Of a stretch of DNA of 64,000 nucleotides, positions 52,673 through 64,000 are shown one piece after another. The position numbers and the translations under genes are program-made. Source of the DNA: Carya illinoinensis (taxonomy: Eukaryota; Streptophyta; Magnoliopsida; Fagales; Juglandaceae); the NCBI RefSeq assembly GCF_018687715.1, contig NC_056755.1, positions 34,060,001 to 34,124,000 of the forward strand, written 5' to 3'. The notes below the pieces were generated by a model that was not told where the DNA came from, made no database searches, and saw only the letters and a list, made by a program, of their open reading frames with translations. Each line of letters starts with the position of its first letter. Position 1 is the stretch's first letter.

Positions 52673-53881
52673 CCAAGCCTCGCCATTATCCCAGATAATG
52701 GCCCAAACCACCATTTTCCCAAAAAATGGATCAGAAGCCTTGAAAACCAAACCTCGCCATTTTTCCAGAAAATGGCCCACATCCGAAAACTATAAAAACA
52801 ATCCAGTTATGCATGCACCATGATCTCCCCTAGGGATCACCCGCACACCCTGGCTCTGTGCCACACCGCAGGTAACGACTACGCATGTGACACCTAAACA
52901 AGCGATGCCCAGACTTGCACCCCGCACGTACTTGGCCAGGCCATTCTCTAGTCCCCGCCACTCTAGGGACCACGGAGTCGTCACGACAGCGTTACCGTAT
53001 CGTGCGATCCGGTCGTCGCCCTGCGACAACCCAGGGGATGTCACTCAGTATTATCCACTCCCGAGTGACAAGATGAGCTCCACCGAGATAATAACCCATC
53101 TCGGCTTGGGCTCGTGAGACACACGCACCTAAAACCATTTACGCCAATAAAACGAGATTTTCTCAATTAAAACAAAATGCACATAAACACAATATGCAAC
53201 TCAAGCCTCATGGCTCAAATAATCAAGCAATCACAAACAAGCAAAACCAAGCACTCCGTCCTCAATCCATCCGACCCCCAAGCTCCTCGGACTCAGTGCG
53301 GAATCAGCCAACCAACAACAAATAATTTATTGAATGAGAAAAATATATTTAAATCTAAAAGTAGGGTTTGGAAAATACTTATAGTGCTATACGCGGAAGG
53401 AAAGCAGCGTAACAGTGAAATTTCACTGTGGTCGTAGGTTGTAAAATACCCACTTTTGAACGGGGACAAACCAAGGCTCGGGATTGATAGGGAAGGGTCT
53501 AAGGATGTTTATGAAGTTAGTGGAAGTGGAGTTTGGCCGTGGGTGGCGACGGAAACGGCGGAGGAAGGGCCGAAATGCCTAAAACGGAAACTAGCTCGTG
53601 GGAGCTGTTCCGGTGGCTGTTAGAGGCCGGAAATGGGTGGGTTAGGACGGTAAGGAGTCGGTGATGAAGTGGTGAAGAGGTGGTGGCCGGAGGTGGAGCG
53701 ACGGCGGCAGATCGGAGCAAAAATCCGTGAGGCTTGCTGGGCTTTTTCCGGCCAAACGGCGGCTCTGTTGACGGTGAAAATTGGTGGGGTGGTTCACCAG
53801 AGGGAGGGAAAGATTTTGGTGGGGGTGGTGTGTCGCATGGTGGCTGGCGGTGGTGGGTCTGGGCTGATGAAGCTTCCGGCC

Positions 53882-53956
<75 letters not shown>

Positions 53957-54291
53957 GAACCGGGGGGGTTACGCGCGGGAGGGGAGGGGAAAAATGAGGG
54001 GAAAAAGAAAAAAGAAAAAAAAGAAAAAAGAAAGAAAAGAGAAAAAGAGAAAAAGGAAAATGGAAAAAGAAAAGATGGATGGAAGAAATGAGGTCCAGTC
54101 CTCACTCTAGAAACCAAAACAGATCCGCCGAAAACGACATTAAAAACCATAAAACGACTAAATAAAATAAACACCACATCAAATAAATAAAAACCAATTA
54201 AAATACATTAATTTAAAATAAATAAACTAATATATTAATTAAATTAAAAATAACACTTAAGTGAAAATACACGTAAAGGCAGGTCATCACA
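52673..54291 (-). repeat. Tekay-like 5' LTR, inner end truncated
   Basis: Matches 43867-45432. It lacks the ~503 bp equivalent to 43364-43866, which in element orientation is the LTR end next to the PBS. A GA microsatellite at 53886-53954 has expanded to about 34 dinucleotides, against a handful at 45076-45096 in the other LTR. Confidence 0.88.
53886..53954. repeat. (GA)n microsatellite
   Basis: Nearly uninterrupted GA dinucleotides, about 34 units, within the Tekay LTR. Confidence 0.95.
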
Positions 54292-56900
54292 CAAAGTGTA
54301 ATATAGATTTATATATACACAATTTGTAAAATATAAATATATTTATGTTTATATATATAAGTATTTATGTTTATATATATATATATAAGCAGGGGACAAG
54401 AAGGGGTTCGGCCCTCCCGGCCCCCTGCCTCTGGCATGGGTGGGGCAGGGTTGCACGTCCCACCATGCGGGGGCAGGGAGGATGTGGGTAAGGAAGCGGG
54501 GTGCAGAGCCCATACTTTTAGTTGGATATTTCACATTTAAAATATTGAAATTTAAAGTGCAGTGATTTAATATTAAAGTTGGATAAGCTAACATGAAAGA
54601 AAATTAAGAATTGAAATTCAAAAGAGAGTTACAAAACCAAAAAAAGTAGAGAAAATTAGTCAAATGACAAAAAGAAATACACAATAAAATTTGCAAACTA
54701 CAATCCGTGCACGTGAGTTGAAATTAAAAATTAAAAATTATAAATGACTGAATAGTAATTAAAAAAAATTCCAAGTCTTTAGCCTCCAAGTCCAAAACTC
54801 TAAGTACAACTTTACTGCAGCAACAGAGCAAATAAATATCAAATGTCTTAGTTTAATAACAAAAATAACTAGTATAGTAGTACAAAAGTATATTCTTCTC
54901 AACCCATTTATCTACATTGGGTGTAGACATTTGCAAAATCCTACAACTCAATGAGCACAAAACAAATACTGTAAATGTTTGTAAAATCCTACAAATCAGA
55001 ACACAAACATTACACTATAAATGTTTGCAAAATCCCACACTGTAAATGTTTGCAAAACCCTACAAATCAATAAAATCAGAACACTACAAATCATACAAAT
55101 TACATTATCTTAGTTTCTCAACCCAATCTGTTAATTGTTTCCTTGTTTCTAACTTCCCAAGTGCAATTGTTAATTTCCTAAATTCTAATAGAGGTAGAGC
55201 TAATAACATTAAAAATAAATAAAAAAATTCAACATCTATCCATCCCTATCAGCAGTCCTGATTCTCCCAATGCAAATAGCCAAAGAGAATACTTAGAAGT
55301 CAGAATAGATTCAGTGGAAATAAAGCAAATAGAAAAATATAACTTAGAGCAAATAGAACATTAATATAACTTATTAACAAAACCATTGCCTAAAAACAAA
55401 CAGAAAAAACTACATCTGTGGAAACTGGAAAGGGAAGCGAATGAGGAACGTACCTTAGGGATTGTGAAATACAAAGGATTGAGGAAAGGGAAGGGGCTAT
55501 AATGGTGGGTTATGTGATGGAGGGGCTGTGAGTTTGTCATGGTGGTGCTACAGAGGTGGGGAATCGTGTGAGTTGCGATGGTTAGGGCTTTGAGTGAGAG
55601 GGTTGAGGGAGTAAGAGTGGGAGGGTTCGGGGGGCTCCTAGAGAAGTCACGGGGGCTATGTCATGGGGGTTGTGTTGAAACGGCATCATTTGGCTCAAAA
55701 TAACCCTAAATGGTGCCGTTCCAAAATATGAGTTTCTATAAATAAATAATAAGAAAAATTGATTTGTGTGAAACGACATTTTTTTATGCAACTTAGTTTA
55801 TTTTTCAAAGGCCTATAGACCTAAGCAACCCCATCTAGGTCTAATTTAACCCTAAACAGCGATGTTTGTTTAATATGTTAGAAGACAAATCTTTCCTCTT
55901 TTAGTCTTTTTGGCACATAAGTTGATAAATAAATTATTTAAATTAAGAAAAATTAAAATTAAGTAAACTATTTAATGTGGATTATAATTTATGTAATTAA
56001 CTCACTAAAAAATATTATAATATTTTTATGATGTTAATTGCTAATTTGTTACTAATTAGAGTATGTAAATGTATTGTGATAGTTAATGTATAATGCGTAT
56101 ATTAAAATTTTAACATTTTGTATATAATTAATGAATAATTGTGATTGACTCATTGACCATACATGCTTTATAGTTAATGCTTGCTATAAACTTAGGTATC
56201 TTAAAACAATTGCCTAATTACTTTAATTAAAAGTAAATAGTAGAGTATGTATGAATATATATATATATATATGGTGTATTAACTATTTACATATATGACA
56301 TTAATTATCACATAATTTATGATATATTATGAATTGATAGCATATACTATTAATGCTTGCTTGCTTACAACTTAGGTGAAAATTATATAATTAATTATAA
56401 AATTATTATACTTTTCTTAGATCATAGATGTAGACGTTAGTAATTAATTAATGGTGATAGGTTAGTAGATTGATTTAATACCTTAATTAATTGATAGCAT
56501 ATTTGTAATTAAATAGTTAATGCTTGTTTGCAACTTAAATATGTTAAAAAAATTGAAAGAATTACTTTAATGAAGTGTAAATAATAGAGTATGTATGAAT
56601 GTATGGTGTATTAACTATTTACATATATGACATAAATGATTACATTATTTACGATATATTATTAATTGATACCATATATTATTTAATATTTTATATAGTC
56701 AATGATAATAAATTAGATGAAAATCACATCATTAAGATATTAAAAATAGTTTATCCTTCTTTTTACCTTCAATTGACATCAATGTTCCCAATATAGACTC
56801 GCATAATATACATAATATCAAGACTATGCCAAAAGTTTAACTTTAACCAATATGGGAGCTCAGGAAATATACTATTATTTGTCGAATTGAACCCATTCAT
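54292..56900. mobile_element. CACTA A interior, non-coding or decayed
   Basis: AT-rich. A TA repeat (54355-54388) adjoins a GC-rich patch (54390-54510) that may be a separate small insertion. Repeats of AAATGTTTGCAAAATCC lie at 54925-55075. A G-rich stretch lies at 55430-55680, followed by AAATGGTGCCGTT. A ~345-bp direct repeat occurs at 56155-56345 and 56500-56690 (GTATGTATGAATGTATGGTG and ACATATATGACAT). No gene downstream of TnpD is recognisable, although one would be expected here. Confidence 0.45.
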
Positions 56901-58435
56901 AGTTCATTTTCTCTTATGTTGCTTTTTTACCAAATTCATTACAACTGACATTTACAAATTGTGCAAGTACATCTTCGCCTGACAAATATGGTGGAGGGTG
57001 CTCCGATTCAACAGTGTCATCAAACAACCTAGAATTTCCAGACTATCTATGACTCATGAAAAATAATTTCCTCTCATACATAAGCCATTCAGATTTGGTA
57101 TGTTTGTTACATGTCGGACGTGCCATTTTTCCCTTAGTACTCCAAACTGACAAATTTCCATAAGCGGGAAATCATTTATTGTCCATAACACGGTAACATG
57201 AATCTTGAACAACTTGCCTGTTGATGAATTAAATGTGACAACCTCATTCTCCCATAAATCTTTCAATTCTATAATCAATGGTTGTAAGTGTATATCTATA
57301 TCATTTTCCAGCGATCTTGGACCTGGAATGAGCAAACTCATCATGAAATATGGATCTTTCATACACTTTCACAGTGGTAGATTATACGGCATAAGTATAA
57401 CTGACCAATTACTATGACTAGTACTCATGTTCCCAAGTGGAATAAATTCATTTGTTGCCAACCCAAGACACATATTACGAGGTTTTTCAGCAAACTATGG
57501 GTGTTCCTGATCAAATTCTTTACAAACCTAGGAGTCAACAAGATGTGACAAGACACCACTGTTCCTGACTTTGGATGATAAGTTTCATGTCATGTCTACA
57601 GTCAGTGTGTGACGTAAATAACTGTTGTAATCTAGGTATAAATGGAAAGTGGCGTACAACTTTTCACGGCACATTCTACTTCTCAAATGTCGGTATTGAT
57701 TCGTGACATACAGGACACTCATTTAATTGTTCTCGCCAAAATAATACAATACAATCATTCTTACATGCATGTATTCGTGACATACAGGACACTCATTTCA
57801 ACTGCTTTGCTTCATAGAAGTTACGAGATAAAGTATTGTCTGATGGAAGTGCCTCTTTAAACAGCTCAAGTAACATATTGATAGCCGTAATAGATAATTG
57901 GCATATTGATTTTATGTAAAGCAGTTTAACTGTAAATGACAACTTACTGTGCTTCTGTATCCTGGATATAGCTCATGCTGTGAATCATTCCAGAAGCATG
58001 CAAAAGTGTTATGGCCTACATCATTTAAATTTGATATGTCCGTATCACCTTCATCCATAAACATTCCCACACCAGTGTCACCCAGCATTTGCTCCATATC
58101 CTTATCATATTTATCACCAACAACATCTAGCTATACATCTTCATCAATGTCTTCTTCTTCATGTGGAGGTTCGAATGACGTCGAATATGGTTCACTGTAT
58201 AAGACCCAATCAGTATAACCCTAGTCAATACCTATGATAAGTAATGCTATCTCACCAAGTCTATCTTAAAAGAATGTATATTCTTGCATTGTCAGCAAGG
58301 ATATCTAATATGCCCATCACTATCACATGTATAGTATGTGAACTCCAAGAATTTCTTAATACCTTTAGCACAGACATTTTAATCCTCACTCGAGCAATTT
58401 CTAACTCACATCCAACTCTTATCTATGCCTAATAC
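56900..58435 (-). pseudogene. CACTA A TnpD transposase (tnp2 family), decayed
   Basis: Minus-strand pieces in correct order. The start near 58435 carries DKSWM, followed by a region with FLEFTYYTCDSDGHIRYPC. At 58097-57912 is ELYPGY in a run like the family's ELYPGC. At about 57480-57370 is RNMCLGLATNEFIPLGNMS, then MPYNLP, a stop at a Trp position, KCMKDPYFMMSLLIPGP (57362 on), IDIHLQPLI and LWTINDFP. These are hallmarks of plant CACTA TnpD, which cuts at the element ends. Frameshifts and stops are frequent and the C-terminal part is missing, so it is inactive. Confidence 0.85.
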
Positions 58436-60188
58436 CCTATTACAAATAGTCACGTGGGCATCAACAAACAAGCAAGCATGTATCACGTGTGCAATATGCC
58501 TCCTTTCACGAGGTAGTTGGTCTTATCCCATTCAGGATTGCCAGATCCTAGTCACCAACCTATCAACTATTATCTGTCACGTCCAATGAAATTTTGGTAG
58601 CATCTCCCTATAGTTCTCCAAATATGCTCCTTTCATTGTGTGCACTGACAAGTAACACGTTGGTGCACCATCACCAAAACTGCATATCTAGAGAACAACA
58701 AGGGATGACTACCAAAATCATAATGTCGGACCCTAATACATATAGTTCGATAATTTGAGAGAATGATTTTATAATCTCAAACTGTCCACTTTGGATAATT
58801 CAAGAGTTATCAATCAAGCGTTCATCTAGATTAATAACTCTTTAATAGGTCTAAGCTGGTTTATTTTGATAAAACATTCAATGTTGAAGAGTAATACACA
58901 ACAACAATAAAAGATAAGCTAACAGATATCAAATAGCAACAGCATGAAAGTAATACAAAAATACAAGTATTATTAAGTATTTGGTATTATTAATATTTGA
59001 TTAAAGTATTAAGTATTTTATTCCAAATGGATTAAATTTAATAATTAATTTATGAAGTTATTATTAAGTATTAAGTAAATTTGAAATATTAAGTATTTTT
59101 TAATATTCTTTTAAGTATTAAGTATTTTAAGTATTAAGTATTTTAATTATTAATTATTAAGTATTTTTCAATTTTTTTAAGAATTAATTATTTTAAGTAT
59201 CACCAATTTTAATTATTAAATATATTTTAATATTTTTTAAGTATTAATTATTTAAGTATTACCAATTTTAATTCTTAAGTGTTTTTTTAAGTATTAAGTA
59301 TACTATATATTAACTATTTTAAGTATTAAGTAAATTTGAAGTATTAAGTATTTTTTTAATACTTATTTTTTAACTATTTGTTAATAAGCATTTTGAACAA
59401 CTATCCTTATGTATTATAGGATCTAATTGTAAATACATTAATGGACAAAATATATTTGCTATATGTGTAATTTGTATTTTATGCAAGTTTCCGTTCGAAC
59501 ATATAAATTGATGTTCGAACGCCACAATACCATTTGAATCGTAACACATGCACGTTTGAACGAATTCAACCCAGATTCCACAAAGCCAGAACGATATCAA
59601 GAACAAAGAACAATAACGTATTCAAACACAAAAATAATGCACAATATCGATAAACACATAAAACTAATGAACAAAGAACATACCTTTAAGAAATTCGTGT
59701 CCAACCCTCTTTGCAATGTGAGTTCAATCTAATTCATCCAAACAACAATCTCTATGTCAATCTTTGTCTCTCTCTAATCAAAGTGGGAGAAAAATGAATG
59801 AGTTAGATGAATAATGAAAGATTTGGGATCTGGATTGAGGGAGAGAGGCACTAGGTTGAAGGAGAATGAGAATACACGAATGAGTGTGGGATGTCAGGGG
59901 TATTTAAACTTTTGCAAAACTTTTGAACTTATTACCCAATGCACGAAACACCATTCTCAAACTTAAAATTCCTCTTATTACAGTGAAAAGTGTTGTCACC
60001 TGCACACCTTGATAAGTTGTTTGCCATTCGAATGGACTATATTACATGTTCAAACATAAAAATTAATTCAATGGGCAATTTTTCTCGCTTGACAATTTTT
60101 CATGGAAGCTTTCAAACGGTAATAAAGTACCATTCAAACCCTAGAAACGCCAATCACTAATAAAGTAACATTCAGTCACTAATATAGC
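58436..60188. mobile_element. CACTA A 5' non-coding and subterminal region
   Basis: No gene. 58965-59370 is low-complexity TAAGTATT/TTAATTATT repeats. 59480-60130 carries GTTCGAACATA, TGTTCGAACGCCACA and GTTTGAACG, like the left subterminal region at 43150-43280. Near 60140-60185 CAATCACTAATAAAG and CAGTCACTAATATAG are recognisably near-terminal, but the CACTA end itself is absent because element B begins at 60189. The true end should lie beyond B. Confidence 0.55.
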
Positions 60189-60199
60189 CACTACAAGAG

Positions 60200-60740
60200 A
60201 TATGATTTTTTGAGACAAAAAATTTTGTCTCAAAAAATGGAAATTTCGTCCCTAAAAGTTTTGGGAGATGAAAAAATTTCGTCTCTATTTTGTCTCAAAA
60301 AGGCTGTCTCAGAAAGTTTTCAGAGGATTTTCGTCTCCGAAAAGTATTTTTAGGGACGAAATTGGGCGGAACAGGTCGAAACCGTTAGAATGGGAAATTT
60401 TTTCTGAGACAAAAAAATGTTGTCTCAGAATCTAGTTCGAACGGAAATATTTTTGTTCGAACAACATGAAATGTTAATTCGAACCAATAACCATATCTGA
60501 CCAAGTTTGTTCGAAGAAAAATATTAACTATTCGAACAAATAATCTATTTACAGAAATCTTCTGTTCGAACGGACTTTTAGAAATGAATTTATTCGAACG
60601 AGTATTTAGTTGTTCGAACGAACGCATGGATTGTATTTCCCGGTAAGTTCGAATGGGTATATTTTTGTTCGAATGGGAATTTATTGGTTCGAATGGATAT
60701 GTTTTTGTTCGAATGTATGCATAAATGGTAATTTACCATT
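60200..60740. repeat. CACTA B subterminal repeat zone
   Basis: Two motif sets. Near the tip (60211-60430) GTCTCAAAAA and its complement recur, including a palindrome TGAGACAAAA..TTTTGTCTCA. Farther in (60427-60720) TTCGAA occurs about 14 times, usually as GTTCGAACG or GTTCGAATG. Such dense subterminal repeats are binding sites for the DNA-binding protein of known CACTA systems. Here that role is inferred. Confidence 0.75.
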
Positions 60741-60863
60741 CAAATGGCATTGATCAAACAAAATGAAATTGATACTAATACAAATTGTAATCTATATACA
60801 TCAATTGTTCAAATGTTTACAAACATCGTAAATATAAAAGGCTATTAAAAAAAAACAAATGAA

Positions 60864-62389
60864 TTATGATTGTGGTGGTGGTGGTGGTATAGGGTTTTGG
60901 GACATCATTAATTGAAATTGTTCAAACATTTTTTGGTTATTTAATTGTAGCCTCTCTTCTAATTTTGTTTCTAAATCTGCTGCTTGATCTAATCGAGTCA
61001 ACAACTCTTTTTCCTTCGATCTCAATCGTTCTATCTCAAGTGCAGCTTCCTCTAATTTTTTAGTGTTGTCGTCATTCGATCTGGCTTTAGAAGATGATGA
61101 AGATGTTGAGGATGGCTTCACGCAACGTCCTAAGCCCCTCAAATATCCAGAACGTGATCCAAGAACTTGAGAAAAGATTTGAGCATCGTTGACAGATGAT
61201 TCATCAGATGGATCCGCAACAGTGTCTTTAAGAGATATCATCTTGTCCTGGAAAAAGAAAAACATTAAAATTAGTATATGTAACAAAAATATATTTAGAC
61301 AATGAAATTAAATAAACTTAAACTTACATAATTTGCCTCTGCTTCAGGATTGCTCCAAACACCATCACGATTTTTATGTGCTTTAGCATACAATTGGGTC
61401 AAATCATAATCAGTAGGATTTTCTTCTTGCTGCAAAATGAAAATTAATATCATAATTTATACGAAAAAAGTGTATATATTAAGATTTATTGGAGACAATA
61501 AGAACTAACCATTTTTTTTGACAAGCGATGAAAAGATCGAGAACCCGCGTGATGGTGTATCGTTAAATTTGATCTATTTGTTTTGTTCACTGTACTCCGT
61601 TTCTAAAAAAAAAGAATTATAATTTTTATTTAATACATCTATTATATATTATTAAAAAAAAGATAGTAGCGAAATTACCTGATAAGCAGGATCTTCAAAC
61701 AGATCACAAACTTTCTCCCATTCGTTTGGTGGCATTGCTTGGAATGGATTTTGACGCGCCTCTATCGTAGTACTGAACTTCTGGTAGTGTGCATGGCATC
61801 GACCTTTGTACCTCCGAAATGCATTCGACATGAGTTCTTCAATCGTTAGTCGATCCTCCCGCCGACCAAAATTTAGTTCAAACTCGTCCTTCAAATAATT
61901 ATAAACAATTAGTATAATTTCAAACATTCGCATTTAAATAAAAATGTTATACAAAGTAACTTATTACCAGACAACGATTTTTGATGTGGTCTTTCACATC
62001 TTGGGGAACTTTAGCCCAGGATGATGTAGCCATCGGTGCATACGTGCGAGTAAGTGTACCAACATAAGAAGCAAGCCAAGCTGCCGAATCCCCAGAGCCA
62101 CCGGTGTGATCATCAGATATATCAACTTTAATTTTACCCACTTTCCTTACTTTTTCTATGCAGACACCCCTCGTAATGCCTCTAACTCAGCGCTGGTTTA
62201 CAACAGCTATATATACAAATGGCTTAGAATATATTTTAATTAAATTAATCTTATTTGAAAGATATACATTGAAAAAATACCTTGTTCTGGTTCTGCTGAT
62301 GGTGGCCCACCATTGTTGGCAGGTGAAGCACAGGGGGATTCGCTAAGTGGTGGGGATGGCTCACGTGTTCTTTTGCGTTTAGGAGGCAT
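60864..62389 (-). CDS. CACTA B second gene, Ptta/En/Spm-type (Transposase_24) protein, six exons
   Basis: Exons 62389-62281, 62155-61968, 61888-61679, 61602-61510, 61429-61328 and 61247-60864. Each intron begins GT and ends AG. Exon lengths 109, 188, 210, 93, 102 and 384 keep phase and give 361 residues and a TAA stop. The N-terminus has a basic nuclear-signal-like PPKRKRTREPSPP. The middle has WAKVPQDVKDHIKNRC and WEKVCDLFEDPAYQ. NKTNRSNL, GSRSF, DGVWSNPEA and QVLGSRSGYLRGLG follow, all family landmarks. A coiled coil and PPPPPQS end it. It probably binds the subterminal repeats, like TnpA in role. Exon limits are by eye. Confidence 0.82.
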
Positions 62390-62482
62390 ATCTGTTTGAA
62401 ATTACACAATATATTATTATTCGAACAAAATACATGAAATATTTTTATAAGAATTTTACCTACACAAATATCTGTTTGAAAA

Positions 62483-64000
62483 TCATTCGGTATCAGTATT
62501 GCTGGACCAATCGCTCTCATCCTCAGTAGACATTTCAGTTGATTCATGTTCTTCCGACATGTCACCTTCAATTACTTCGGGTTGAACATCTTCTCTGCGC
62601 AATGGGACCATGTCATAATGGCTTAGATCAACAAATAGATTGATGCCTGATTCATTTTCTTGATATGCTTCTTCATGGTCTGGACTATCAACTTCTTCAT
62701 GTGGTTTGTCTACCTCTGGAATATAATCATACACATTTCTCGGCGCAAATTTCTCGACTATTCTCCATGGATTTCCGAACTCCGGATCATCTAAATAAAA
62801 AACTTGATTTGCTTGGCATGCGAGAACAAATGGGTCGTCCTCATACCATTTGCGAGATGTATTGACACTTACAAAATATTCATCCTTACGCACTCCCAAT
62901 CTAGGATTCGAGACATCCCACCAATTACATTTAAATAACCAGACCATATATCCCCCCACATACTTTAATGCTATGATATTCTCCACAATTCCGTAAAAAT
63001 CAATATTTTCATCCCCATGGCTTCCTTCGACAACAACCCCACAATTTTGAGTTTTCCTATATCGTTCTCTGTCTGCTGTGTGAAATCTATATCCACGCAC
63101 CAAACATCCTGAATATTGGATAGCCCGCTTAGACGGACCACATGCCAAAGCATATACTTCTGGTGAGATTTCACCTGAATGTTCATTATATTTCGATGCA
63201 ACCTACATAAATAAATTTTATTCTACTTATATCAATATCATATATAAATATGATGACACCTACAAATTAAATAAAGTTTAAAATACTTTCAAGCATAATT
63301 TTTTCCCGAATAATACCGTATGTTCAAACCATGAGGCAAATTCTTCTTCATGCGTCTTTTCTACGTCAGTCACACCATTCGTGCGAAGTAGTTCTATATG
63401 TTCGCTGCATATGTTAATGTGAGTTATTAATTTGTATCAATATATACTATATTATTAGAAATGCACTTAATACTACTACCAAATTAGATGATCATCACGA
63501 ACCTCAAATACTGTTCAATCTCTTCACAATTATTTAAGACATACCATCGAGCTCTTTCAAACTCTCGCCCACATAGGTCATAGCCCCATTGTGCACCTAT
63601 AGGACGTACTTTCTGGGAAAACACGGTAAATGCTGACGAAACTCCCATTTGTCCACCTTCATAATTTCGATCCGGTCTCGTAAATCTAGTATCAACCCCA
63701 CGAATATACATTGAACAAAATGTATGCCACTCATTATGAATATATGACTCTGCGATCGATCCTTCCGGACGAGCCTTATTCCCCACAGATCGCTTAAGTT
63801 TTCCCAAAAACCGTTCAATAGGATACATCCATCTATACTGAACGGGGCCAGCAACTAAAGCCTCACGAGGGAGATGCACAGCCAAATGAACCATTACATC
63901 AAAGAATGAAGGCGGGTACATTTTTAATAAGGCATCAACTTTCAACGTTCTACTGCAAATATTTCTGAAAAATCGCCCTAATTCTGTGATAGCTGTACGA
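62483..64000 (-). CDS. CACTA B TnpD, C-terminal part (DUF4218 and DUF4216), 5' end outside window
   Basis: Exons 64000-63503, 63404-63317 and 63202-62483 join in phase (GT/AG borders, stop at 62483). The first has MYPPSFFDVMVHLAVHL, GPVQYRWMYPIERFLG and NKARPEGSIAE, the DUF4218 signature. The third has YRFHTADRERYRKTQNCGV, DFYGIVENIIALKY and WLFKCNWWD, the DUF4216 signature, then an acidic tail ending NTDTE. These domains form the C-terminal half of plant CACTA TnpD. The frame is open to the window edge, so the catalytic tnp2 part should lie beyond 64000. It lies 94 bp upstream of the second gene on the same strand. Confidence 0.87.

Larger units (their letters stand above)
43364..54291 (-). 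mobile_element. Tekay-like chromovirus (Ty3/gypsy), inserted in CACTA A, with a replaced 5' end
   Basis: 3' LTR 43364-45432, polypurine tract 45433-45447, pol and gag 45552-50206, Athila 3' fragment about 50400-52672, and remaining 5' LTR 52673-54291. LTR termini are TGTGACG...TCATCACA. Flanks CCAAG (43359-43363) and CAAAG (54292-54296) look like a 5-bp target duplication with one mismatch. The element's PBS and about 500 bp of its 5' LTR are gone, replaced by the Athila piece. Multiple stop codons make it dead. Confidence 0.85.
60189..64000 (-). mobile_element. CACTA transposon B, 3' part (continues beyond window)
   Basis: Terminal CACTACAAGAGA at 60189 matches the En/Spm-type end. Genes are on the minus strand, so this is the 3' end. 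Internal order toward the terminus: TnpD C-terminal exons (64000-62483), then a Ptta/Spm-type second gene (62389-60864), then a subterminal repeat zone (60200-60740). Intact exons and splice sites indicate a young copy, inserted into CACTA A. Confidence 0.85.

Overview
This window looks like plant nuclear heterochromatin, almost certainly from a eudicot. I found no host gene and no tRNA or rRNA gene. Nearly everything I can name is a transposable element: Ty3/gypsy of the Athila, Tekay-like chromovirus and Tat/Retand lineages, one Sirevirus-like Ty1/copia element, and two CACTA DNA transposons. An AT-rich MITE with 'gagatgag' motifs occurs three times and resembles MITEs I associate with Fagales trees such as walnut and hickory. 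That is only a weak hint at the species.

Layout, left to right. 1-2864 is the 3' end and LTR of an Athila-type element (+). 2865-3801 is the 3' part of a Tekay-like LTR (+). 3802-15989 is a nearly full-length Athila element (-) with ~2.8 kb LTRs, broken gag and pol, and a mutated RT active site. 15990-17259 is the 5' part of a Tekay-like LTR (-). 17260-22540 is AT-rich DNA with small duplications, another Tekay-like LTR fragment holding 50-bp repeats, and a ~160-bp tandem repeat. 22540-26905 (-) is a decayed Ty3/gypsy region: Tat/Retand PBS, gag, protease and pre-RT lead into chromovirus-like RT/RNase H. 26905-39500 is a repeat plus MITE that was the target of a copia element with 1.05-1.09 kb LTRs. 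Its gag-pol frame (1702 codons) is broken only by two stop codons, and an extra ORF follows pol. The left flank of this copia is duplicated just inside its right LTR, so the locus has recombined. 40010-41745 is a ~730-bp direct repeat pair that may be a TRIM. 41985-42840 is a third copy of the flank repeat.

The right third is a nest. CACTA element A starts at 43058. A Tekay-like chromovirus (43364-54291, -) is inserted in it and carries an Athila 3' end (about 50400-52672) where its own PBS and part of its 5' LTR should be. CACTA A resumes to 60188 with a decayed TnpD (tnp2) gene. CACTA element B starts at 60189 and runs off the window. B has an apparently undamaged downstream gene whose six exons keep phase, and the intact C-terminal part of TnpD.

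The elements form no shared pathway. Each carries its own replication genes and most are dead. The most unusual signal is a GCTCGAGCGAA-type ~51-bp minisatellite just upstream of the TATA box in LTRs of two unrelated superfamilies (copia and Athila-type gypsy).
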